DNA of 64,000 nt from positions 313,001 through 377,000 of the forward strand of contig NC_092680.1 in assembly GCF_964355755.1 (NCBI RefSeq), read 5' to 3'. The translations under genes were made by a program, and so were the position numbers. Below, piece by piece: positions 26,798 through 42,400 of this stretch. Position 1 is the stretch's first letter, and each line of letters starts with the position of its first letter. The notes under the pieces were generated by a model. It was not told where the DNA came from, did no database searches, and saw only the letters and a list, made by a program, of their open reading frames with translations. The DNA comes from Antedon mediterranea. Its lineage: Eukaryota > Echinodermata > Crinoidea > Comatulida > Antedonidae.

Positions 26798-26962
26798 GTA
26801 TAAATAGACTATTATCAGCTGTTCAGTCATGTACGTTGTGGCTTAACGGGTAATGCGAGTCGGCTTTGAATGCTCTCAACTCTACTAGATTGGGGTTCGA
26901 ACCTCGGATATGTTATTTTTGTTCATGGAAAATGACTTTTTTTTTATTTTGAAAGAGAGATA
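26798..26962 (+). mobile_element. tRNA-derived SINE, copy 2
   Basis: Near-identical copy of 26465-26640 (gtataaatagactattatcagctgttcagtc ... gttcgaacctcggatatg...). Differs by small indels, including the absence of the extra ggttc in the B box. Confidence 0.65.
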
Positions 26963-27771
26963 TTATATATATTGTCATTAACGAATTGTGACGTAATACA
27001 ATTTGACCATTCGGAGAGCATTTAGTCCCTTCATCATAAACATTTATTTTTTTATTATGTTAAATTTATTTTACTTTATTCCGGTATAAAAAGTGGACCT
27101 AAAGGCAAAGAAATGTCAATATAACAAAATATTAACATGCAACTTTACCAGACAACTAGGGCAATACAGCGGTACCTATATTAAAATGGATTTTGAAAAT
27201 AAATCTTGAGGCTCTTGATTTTAAGCAATTGTACTAAAACAAACAATAAGTATCAGATGATACTAGTTTATATAAAAAATACAGAGCCGTGACTATGTGC
27301 ACAAATAATAGATATAGCGCCCTCAATAAATAGTAATATCTCGATTTTGTTACCATGGTAGTCAAGTATACATTACAAATTGGATCTTTTAAGTACGGAC
27401 GGTACGTCGTACAATCTAAGACAATACATTACTTGCCGGGTTAGTAGTCACTGTCAGTTTTATACAGGCAGTCGTGAACTAAAGTCAGAGAAGTGTGCTA
27501 GAGGACAGACGTTAAGGTAGGTACGTACTTAGTTCTTACTTACATTAACGTAATATAACATTAACAATCAAACACTAAATCTAATGTAACATTAGGGTTA
27601 GGGTAGGGGCGTGTTAGTTGGTTAGGGGAGCAGGGGTCAAAACATAAATATTGACTTGAGTACTTTGGCTTGTCGTCTGTCGCCATTTGCTCCGCTTGCA
27701 AACTTTACGAACAGAGCCTTCCAATTCCAGGGAATAAATAAACAACAGTAATTGTTATGTTTCTTAAACAG

Positions 27772-31782
<4,011 letters not shown>

Positions 31783-31982
31783 TTTCACCTTTCACCTAGT
31801 TACCTGATACAGTACACTTGACTGCACAATGTTGAAATACTGCGATAGTAAACACAAAACGGCGGTATGAGCTGGTTGCTATGTACTGTACACTAGGTTG
31901 CTAGGTTTGGCACTATCATTTTGGCCACAGGACCCTTTCAGATACTACTAAAACAGAAAATGTGTTTTGTCAGAAAGTGGCT

Positions 31983-32120
31983 AAAGCTCTGTCTACACTA
32001 TCAAACTAGCTTGACAAATATGTGATATGCTAAAATATGTTAGTGATGACATCATCATGTCCATATATGGGCACATCACATTTGTTTTCACATAAAGTTT
32101 GATAGTATACACAGACCTTT
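31983..32120. mobile_element. MITE, same family
   Basis: aaagctctgtctacactatcaaac at left; agtttgatagtatacacagaccttt at right; internal catcatgtccatatatgggcacatcac. Confidence 0.87.
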
Positions 32121-32643
32121 ATAAGCATTGCACCAGAAAATACACAACGTTTTGTTGTCATGGGATCAAAGAAGATAGTCTTTTTACTTAAAGTCAAATT
32201 GTTCTATTTTTAGTGGCAATGAATCCATTTTTTTCTCTTTTATGAATGTTTCACTAGATAGTACTATGTTCACTATTTCAATACATCCTTTAATGTTGTT
32301 AAATTGCAAATTATAATTATTATTATATAGATTTATTCACATTTTGAAGTATATTTTTGTTAGAAGTGCAATACAATTTTAGAAAATATGGCATGACGTG
32401 TGTGCGTGTTTTTTTTTCTAAGAAAAAAATAATACAACAAATTAGTTTTTTCTTACGGCAATCAATACACAATTTGCAGGTTGTGACAAGATTATGACAT
32501 GATACATTCATAAAATTGTTATGAAACTACGGAAACAAATGATTGGAATTCTTATTATTACCCTTGTTAGTATTACAATACAAAACTTGCAAATCTATAA
32601 TTATATACATTTTAAATTGACTGCTTACTCATTTACGAATGAA

Positions 32644-32793
32644 TTAGTTGATGGGAGTACTATTTGTACAGTTAGTTGATGGGAGTACTATTTGTACAGT
32701 TAGTTGATGGGAGTACTATTTGTACAGTTAGTTGATGGGAGTACTATTTGTACAGTTAGTTGATGGGAGTACTATTTGTACAGTTAGTTGATG
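32644..32793. repeat. 28-bp tandem repeat, 5-6 copies
   Basis: Unit ttagttgatgggagtactatttgtacag, copies identical; the last is truncated. Confidence 0.93.
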
Positions 32794-33684
32794 GTAAATG
32801 TGATCAATATATACCGCTTTCACATTGCAAAAACCGGGGTATCAACACCGACGTTTTGATTGGTGTGAACTAAAAAATCAAACTACCTTGGAATTAAATA
32901 CACCAGAGTTGAAGAGCTGAATGCAATGCGCCCTTCAAAGTACAGAAACACACTGGGTATGCCATATAGAATAGTTATAATAACAGACTTGCAACAGATT
33001 AACATTGAGAATACAGTTTATTAACATTAACACAATCTAACAATGAAAAACAATGAATTTACATTTGTCCAACATATCAGCAGGCTTGTAGGCCCAATTG
33101 CTCAAAGCGCAACAAAGTCTAAAGATGTGCAAAGACTGAGTGAATATAGACGTCCACAAGACCAGTAAGTTTATACACCAATGTGAAATATGTTTTGCAA
33201 ATAGTAGGTCTAAAACACGACTACTAGCCCCAATGCAACATGTAGCTTAGGAGTGCTAAACCAGGGGCTTTTCCCCTTTTCATTTTACGCCACTATTCTT
33301 AGTGTATTAACAGTTGTATCCTCAGTTTAATAATGAAGTTAAATAATACAATATAATAAATACTAGTTCAGTAAACTTTAACCTTTGAATTAGAATTTTT
33401 GCATGGTTCTTATTTACAGCCAGTCGAATCAATAATAAACAATGGTAATCAAAAACGTTTGCATTACACAGCAAAAGCCAAGCAAGAAATGATACGGTTA
33501 CATTATAATAACACAGTTCATGCAATCAATAGCTAAATTATTATAAACGTTTTTGTGAGGAATGTTAGGGTATCTCTTTCAAACTGGGAAGGAAATTTCT
33601 ACTGCTATATATTACATTACATTATGATTACTGAATCTCTGGGCATCACTAATTGACATCACATTAAATAGTTATCTAGGTCAT

Positions 33685-33862
33685 AGACTATGCATTATAC
33701 ACCTAGTTGTAGTTACTTCGTCCCTACATGGTAACTTGATGCCAGGATGGGAACAAACTACCCCCACCCTAGATAATGCATTATACACCTAGTTGTAGTT
33801 ACTTCGTCCCTACATGCTAACTTGATGCCAGGATGGGAACAAACTACCTCCACCCTAGATAA
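33685..33862. repeat. 87-bp direct repeat, 2 copies
   Basis: Unit from atgcattatacacctagttg to gggaacaaactacc, almost identical copies. Confidence 0.88.
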
Positions 33863-34599
33863 TACAGGTCTAAATGCAGTGACATCTTACATTCTATCAA
33901 CATTACATGCCAATGTTACATATCTATCCTAAATGAGATGGAAAATTAGATGAGGTGGTAGATATTTATTATAGCAGAAAAAAAAACATGATATATTATT
34001 TATTTAATTCATACTAGTCTGTAATGATATAGAATATACAATTGATACTGTGTTCCCATTCATACTTACACCATTACAATATACAATTATTATGGCTAAT
34101 ACATTCTTATTTTACTGCTGTATTTTAAACATTAAAACCATATCTTTATAAAATGAGTAAATACAAACTTCAACACCAGGAATACACCAAATTTAAACTA
34201 AAATGTTTTATCAAACATCGATTGTGACACGAATGGGCTTTAAATTATGCAAAAATTAACTTCACATAATTAATAATTGTAGCAAAACTGTCAAGGTAAA
34301 TATAAATTTGTTAAAAAGAATCAAAATTCACCAGTTTGAAAGAGATAATAAAATTCACGCTTTTTTTAAAAAACAAAATGCTGATTGCCAGTGACCAATT
34401 ATGAAATAGCTGACACAAAACTGAATACTGTATTTCCTTTTTTCACAAAAGATGATACTTCGCTTTCATTCTTGGGAGAAATGTTACCTAAATGTTTAAC
34501 ACCACAACACATTTTATGTACAGATGTCGGAAGAGTGAGGTTTTAACTATAAACTATATGTTTACGAGTTTTACTTATAAATGAATGAAATTTGAATCA

Positions 34600-34737
34600 A
34601 TGCAATGTAACTAGTAATCTCTTACAGTACATATGGATATATTAATGCAATGTAACTAGTAATCTCTTACAGTACATATGGATATATTAATGCAATGTAA
34701 CTAGTAATCTCTTACAGTACATATGGATATATTAATA
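34600..34737. repeat. 45-bp tandem repeat, 3 copies
   Basis: Unit atgcaatgtaactagtaatctcttacagtacatatggatatatta, perfect copies. Confidence 0.92.
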
Positions 34738-36295
34738 CCATTAAATATAGTTATACTATACACAACTCATAAACAGAAATGCAATAATTTAAACAACGAA
34801 TAATCAACATATATAGTTACACATGATCTTTTATATATTTATTAGTAGGTTTATATTTCTTATACTATCAATGGCAATAAATGCCAAATGTAGGTACATC
34901 ACTATAAAAACAAGAAAGCAACACATTCCCATAATAGAATCAACCAATCATTGCATTTGATTGGCAAGTTGCAAACTTGGGACTAGTGAATTAAACTATA
35001 TTTTTGGGATTTTGTACGATAATAATAAATCATAATAATGCATATTTCTGTCCGATTATTTGTATTCCATATGATTAAAACAGTTTCAAATATGTACATT
35101 ATGTGAGAAAAATCACAATAATACAGAATATATAAATATACATATATATAATATATAAATGATTATCCTACAGAGAACCCATTGGATTAGTTCAACAAAA
35201 AGTGACAAATTTGGTAGTTTATCAAGTCGAGTCTGAGTACTAATTTTAAAACAATTATAAAACTATCAGAATCAGTAGTAACTACTAAGAAATAGCAGTA
35301 CATATATTGATCAAATAATTGCATTATAAAAAAAAATTATACTAATACTAAAGGCATGTATTAGCTAAAGTATATTTATTTAAAAAAAGTTGTTTGTGGT
35401 TTTTTTAAATTCAGTTTAGATGACTAGATGCCCACTTGAGAACAAACCTTGTACTAAAGTATAAGGCATCTCAGAAGGGACAGGCATCTCAGAAGGGACA
35501 GATATCTCAAGAATTGTTAGGAATATATTGCCTGAAACATAAAAACAACTTTAAAAAATTAAATCGGTCAAAACAGAAATCACCCAAATTTATTCTTTGG
35601 AATATCAGAATCATTTGGAATCTATATCTATTTGCTTTAATTAACAATATCTGATTATTTTCACTAATCCATAACTGCTAATAATATATTATATTTACAA
35701 TTCAGATATTTTGTATATAGTTGCTATGGAAGAGTTCAATTAAATTATCTTCCATTTTTCAATCAGTTCAAAACCCTATCTTTCAGAAACAAAATCTATT
35801 AGCATTATATGCTAAAATGCCATCAGTGTAAACAGGGCCTTAATTTTATCATATGTATTCACATGACGTATCAAATCAAGAACCTTGCTAGCTACAGGGC
35901 TATTAAATGCTCAAATTAATGTTACAATTTTTAGTATGCTACAAAATAAATTGTTTCAATTAAATTGTATCTCTTATTTATTGTGTTATTTCCATTTTCT
36001 TTACCAATTTGTAATTTTTCCCCTCTAGATTATGTGATGAATGAATATAAATTGTAATAACTGATTAACTATTATAGTAACCATGCCATTCCACTACATA
36101 ATTGATCATTGTTGACTAACTAAGGGAATGACTTTCTAACCACCACCACCACCTAAAAGGTAAAACTATTTTATATACTTTCCACACCATCCAGTGTTCA
36201 ACAACATACACAACTTCATCTTATAGGTAGTATATCTCAAAAACCTCTAAACAGTAACATTATTTAAATAATTTAAAACTCTTTCTTCTTATTCA

Positions 36296-36475
36296 TTACA
36301 TTTGGTTATTGCCGGCGCTGGCACCACTGAACATTCCAGAAGCCATACCACTTGCAGCTCCTTTAGCTGCTTCCTTGGTTGCGGTTTGAACGCCTGGGTT
36401 GGTCACGACACCTCGGGCGAACTCTTCTTGTGCTTTCTGGAAACTTGCACCGGTACTTCGGTACAAGGAGTGTAC
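36296..36475 (-). CDS. SCAMP: SCAMP last coding exon (cytosolic C-tail)
   Basis: Starts in phase 0 after cacag and encodes [20 protein letters not shown], then an Ala/Gly-rich tail ending GNNQM and TAA. The Y-R-(S/T)-T-G-A-S-F motif is a SCAMP hallmark. Any of the four upstream TM4 exons joins to it in frame. Confidence 0.93.
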   Translation of the reverse strand, partial: VHSLYRSTGASFQKAQEEFARGVVTNPGVQTATKEAAKGAASGMASGMFSGASAGNNQM

Positions 36476-39400
36476 CTGTGAATGGTCATTGAAAGAAATG
36501 TTATCAAAATATACTTTATTATTTCACAAAAAATATGATACTAAAAATTTGGTTCATACATTTTTTTTCTGTTTTTTTGCTCATTTTAAAATATAAATAT
36601 TTTTCTGTTAAAAAATGTTTTGTTCATGAGAATACTGCAACAATTTAAGGTAAATTTATTAAAATATCTATTTATCTTTTGCTTACATGCATTAATAGAG
36701 AATACTATTAAATGCACAATGAATTGATACAGTTTATCAATATTAATATACAGTGATATGAATGGTATGTTTTGGTGTTTTGTTATTGGATGAAAATTAA
36801 ACATGATTATAAAAGAAAATATGCAAATAAATTATTATTATAAGATTATTGTAAGCAAATATATGTTATTCAATTATTTAAATAATTGTATATAAAATAA
36901 AATATTGATAATTATATATTACATAATATGTATATATAATGTATTATTATACATTACATAATGTTATTTATAATGTATTATTTAAAATTGTAATTCAACA
37001 GATTATAAACAAAAAAGTAAAATTATTTTAAACATTTTGTTAAATTAAGTTAGAAAATAATGAGTTAAGAAATAAGCTTGTTTTTTGCAAAGCTTTTTAT
37101 CCAAAATATTGAATTAAATTTAAAATTCCACCACCATAAGAAAATTTAAGAAAACAAATCAACATACACATACAAACAAATCAGCACGTTCATAAGTTAT
37201 TTACCCGGGTTGACTTCATGAACGAATCATCGCTAACTTTGCTGGGTAGATCAGCAACTTACCCGGGTAGATCAGCAACTTACCCGGGTAGATCAGCAAC
37301 TTACTCGGGTAGATCACCAACTTACCCGGGTAGATCAGCAACTTACCCGGGTAGATCAGCAACTTACCCAGGTAGATCAGCAACTTACCCGGGTAGATCT
37401 CCAACTTACCCGGGTAGATCTCCAACTTACCCGGGTAGATCTCCAACTTACCCGGGTAGATCATTAACTTACCCGGGTAGATAACCAACTTACCTGGGTA
37501 GATAACCAACTTACCTGGGTAGATCACAGAATTACCTAGGTAGATCTCCAACTTACCCGGGTAGATCTCCAACTTACCCGGGTAGATCACCAACTTACCC
37601 GGGTAAATAACTAAGCATGAACGTGCCCATAGTACAGAGCACACATTATTTACAATACACAATCTGTAATTACACTGTATAAACACACATACAAATTACA
37701 AATACTATCACTACAGATCTCAGACACTAAACTGTTCTTACATTAAATACTCACTTCGTTCAATTTAAAAAAAAATCTAATAACAAGCAATTGCATTTTT
37801 ATTGCGATATTATTTTTATATTTTCCTAATTATTCATTTATTTATGAATTTTGTGGCAGAAGAAAATTATATTATATTTTGAATTTTAAATTGATTTATT
37901 TTGTTGTTATTTTTATTTATTATTTAATCAATCAATTTATTAAAAATTCGCATTAATTTGAATTCATTTAAATACAAACTTGTATCAATATTTATTTTTG
38001 TTGAAATGTTTAAGTTTAATTTCAAATTTTAAATAAGAGAATTAACTATATATCATCTGTATATACCAATTTGTTTTAGGATATTTAACTAGTTGTTGGA
38101 GACTTTCACTTTACCAATGCAATCTTTTGGTCATTTCCATACCTTTTTTAGAAATAATAGATTTAATGTAGCTAGTACAGTGAACAGGATTGCAACTATC
38201 ATCATGATTAAACCAGTGGATATGCGTTGAGCGTTGGACATGTCACCATCGGTGAACACTTCAATGGACACGATCCAACCGCTAATGACATTATACAGTG
38301 ACAGTACACACAATGAGTAGAAGATGAAGGGATGGAGGTAGTGAATATATGAAAAGAAAGCAGTAACATTAATAAAAGCAAAACGAAACAAAAAAGTGTT
38401 ACTAAAATGTTGTCATGATAACATATGATTTTTCTTGCTTTAAAAGCTCTTTTAAACTAAAATGTTTGACAAAACTAATAAATGTTATTTTATGTTATAT
38501 ACAGTTAACTCTTTTGTCCACCATATACAGCAGATTCTATAAGATGATGCTAAACTGAATATTATAAATTTTGGGAAAACGTGGAACGTTTTACAATTTT
38601 TTAAGTAGTTTATATCAGCTTCTGCTTTTACAGATTTTTTCGAGAGAAAGTGTTTAAGGTGATGTCATGAATAATATTGCCACACTACTACTTTTAAAAT
38701 TTAAAAAATTAGATGTTACCATGATCAACACTACTATAATACCTTTGTGCAATATTAAGCAAACTAAAAGAACTATATACAACTGTTAGAAGTTGTTAAA
38801 TAACATATTATTGGGACTGGGTTGCGTTTATACCTTCTTGATGAATAAAAGATTTAATGTAGCCAATGCGCTGAACAGTATAGCGACTGTCATCATGATA
38901 AAACCAACTGACAGACGTGAGCCTTTGCTAGATTCACTGTCCGTTAAAACTTTGATTGTTACTATCCAGCCACTAATATACATGATAAAAATTGTAAAAA
39001 AAAAACATTAAATATATTGGGTGTTTTAATTTTAAATTAAAAAAACAAACAAACAATAATGTATAGAAAAATTCATTTGATTTTGTTATCATGATGACCA
39101 AACCTGAAAATATGAAACGTAAATATTTTGGAACATAGCGTTTCATACGTATACTTGAGCTTGTTAACATCTATTAAAGTAAAGGTTCTCAAGTAATAGC
39201 CGATATAGAGACATAACGCTGTAAACATGGCGGCACAACAGATTGTTTTGCTTCTAATCAAATTCATCTTTCATTAAATAACAGACAATTTATGAATGAA
39301 AGTTAACAAATTTCTGAAATATAGTCAACTTGTCAAAAAAATTAATTAACAAAGCAAAAAAAAAATTTATTTGGTTTCTGTAAATCCCATTATATTCAGT

Positions 39401-42400
39401 TGGCAATGTATTTAAGCTAGGCTAAAAAAATGCAAGTTTAAACAACAAGATACAGTACAACAAAGTTTAGAAAAAACCATTGTACTTTTATTTACCCGTG
39501 TCTTAAATTATTATCATTTGACCTTAATACTAAGTTTTTTAAATAAATATTTTTAAGCATTAGTAGGTCCTTTCCTTTGCTGCTTAATTTTACTAACTGT
39601 AATATGTCATAACTGGATTTATAACTGCAGTTATGACAATTTTATAACATAATTGCCTTTAATATGCGTTGTTAAAGAGCAGCACGCACGCAAAACCTGA
39701 TTAATATTTTTCAGATGATTTCAAAATTAGTAAACATTCACCTACATGTAAAGTAATTTTTATTTTATTTTTTTATTAGCAAAAGAAAATAAGAGTGTTT
39801 TATTAAATACCTTCCTAATATAAAATAGTTTTAATATGGATAATGCAGTGAATAAAATGGCTACACACATCATCCACAAACCAACAAACGTTTGTCCACC
39901 TGATGAACTATTTGTCAACACATTCAGAGCTACAAACCAGCCACTGTCAAAGTTCAAAAACATTTTTTTAATAAAAATAACAAAATACTAAATTAATATA
40001 AAACTAAATGGAGGAATGACATTTGTAAAACCTAATTAAATCATTATTATTATTATTCTACTTCTTGAGGGCATGGTTCATAGATTATACAATTTATGGA
40101 GAGGGGTAGTCAATGCATTTTCTACTTTTTGAGTTATATCTCGCTCTCTGAGAGAGGCTACTGTTGGTTTATCCAGGTAAGCTAGACACAAAATAGTCAA
40201 TATTATTGGTTGAAAGATCATCACATGACCAAGTGTAGATTTATTAATTTCAAAGTTGGGCGCGTTGGACTAAATAGTGAATTTAGACTAGAATAGGAAA
40301 AGTATATTTATATAATAACAGTTCATCTAGTGATAAGAAAATGACCGATAAAAAATGAAAGCCAAAAAAATAAATAAATTATGGTAATACAGTTAAAGTC
40401 CAGAAAAATAAAAGATGATTGAAGTCAGCAAACTTCACTATGTTAACCTATATTTTCTTTGTGTAATTGTCTTATTTATGTATTGTCCTGTCATTGTCAT
40501 GTTTATATTGTCATTGTTCGTTTTATATGTATAAGTTTATTGCCTTAAAAACGCATTTTGAATTTTTCTCTCAATTTTTTGCATTATTTTATCTATTTAT
40601 CTCACCTTATATTCTTATGCAATTTGGAAATATATTGAAATGAACTATTTGGTATGTACACAGTTAAATTATATGAAACTCTGTGCTAGACGATGATTTA
40701 TTTTGACCTATAGATGATTTATTTTGTAAGAGGATTTATAAAAAAAATGTACTGAACATTAACGGATCGAATGAATGTTTAATACTCGCAGAAAATGCTT
40801 TATGAAATGTGTATGTTCAATTGTAAAAAGGAAAAAAATGAATATTTTATGGTGACTTAACAAAGGGCAACATCGACAGATAATGGTATGCATGGTTGCA
40901 CAATTAGAAGAAAATGCTTGTGTATATGTTGATAATTAGCTGGTGTTTGCTGTATTTGGAACAAAAGCTGACACTATGATGATAAACACTGATGGTTTAT
41001 TAAGATGACTTAGATCACCTTTTTGAGATACATAGCATCCAGTGTAGCCAGCAAGGACCAAACACCACCCATAAATAACATCAAACCGCCAACAACTTTT
41101 GCTCCAACACCGTCTTCTTTTACTACACGAATACCATTGATAAACCCGCTGCCAGAGTTAGAATATTGTATCAAAATATATTTGCATGATTCAATAAACA
41201 TAAAGGTAAAAGCACTATTGAGCGTTCAATAGTGCGTACTATTGCAAGCCATGTGACCAACAATAATCTAATTAAATGTCAGGAATTTATATAGGTGTTA
41301 TATAAAAGGTAATGTTGTATAAAAATATAAAAGATATTTGCATGATTCAAGATAACACCATCAATGCGATAAACTACTTGTTTTTTACCAGAACCAGTGT
41401 CACTGAGACTTAATTAAGTCTCTGGTGAAATTCATAAGAGATTTTGTAGGTACTAAATAATAATTGTTTGACACAAGAAAATGATGATACTGTAGGACCA
41501 ACAATTTGAAATGTTTGACAATAAAAAAAATAAATATAAAAAGGTCTAAATATTTGAGAGAAAATAATCAATGAAAAAATCAGAAATTTAGTAAGAATAC
41601 TTATGAGGAGCTACTGTGTGGAAAAAATGTAGTAAAATATATTTGACTCTGTAATAAAGTAAAAATATTAGGATACTTTAAATGCATAAGATATTTCAAA
41701 TACATATACCGTATTTATTTGAATAAACCCCCCGGGTTTCATTGGCTATTTGAAGGGGGAGTTTATTGCAAACGATGTTCTATGAAGGGCATTTTTTCGA
41801 GGAAAGTGTTTTTTTCAAATAAATACAGTATATAAACATTAACATTAACAACATGAAATAAAGATGTCATCACATATTTTATCAACAAACTAGACATTGC
41901 TGAATGAAATGTATCAATGTTGATATGGAACAACGCTGTGAATTCTCTGGAGTTGTATCAAAGAACTTATAACACAAGAATCTCCTGTTCTTCAATTTGC
42001 ATTCAAAACACAGTATCGGAAGTACAGGGTTAAAAGGTCAAACTGGGCGACGCCATTTCACAGCATGGAGCAGCGCCCCCTCCAAACTAGGAAGTTAATT
42101 ACTCTACCCCCCTAGAGTATTAGCAGATCCCCTCTATGATTTTGACTTTCTAATTTGATGCGGGCGCCCTACTCCTCAGTCAATTACTCTATCCCCCCTA
42201 GAGCATTAGCAGATCCCCTCTATGATTTTGACTTTCTAATTTGATGCGGGCGCCCTACTCCATGGCTCACAATGGCGGCACCCATAGCTCTATTCTATCC
42301 CACAATGCCTTTCGAAATTGTTACGCGCTTCGGACGAACAGGAGATTCTTGTGTTATAAGTTCTTTGGTTGTATGTAGATATTGCTTTATAATATTTAAA

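Larger units (their letters stand above)
22903..27480. other. Intergenic, no protein-coding gene seen
   Basis: About 4.6 kb upstream of the ZNF474-like gene. Contains a duplicated ~108-bp repeat, SINE copies and AT-rich unique sequence. Open frames up to 86 codons are on the wrong scale and lack motifs. Confidence 0.6.
31783..36295. other. Convergent intergenic region and probable SCAMP 3' UTR
   Basis: Lies between the ZNF474 stop and the SCAMP stop, which face each other. AT-rich, no open frame of interest. Part of the right side should be SCAMP 3' UTR, but I could not choose a single polyadenylation site on the minus strand. Minisatellites and one MITE are listed separately. Confidence 0.55.

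Noticed and set aside
37216-37686. 156-codon frame with YPGKL repeats
   Set aside because: 21-bp minisatellite artefact on both strands.
39073-39267. Possible fifth SCAMP TM4 exon ([16 protein letters not shown] resembles [17 protein letters not shown])
   Set aside because: No GW-type start, no phase-compatible acceptor and no GT donor where needed; at best a decayed remnant, possibly chance.
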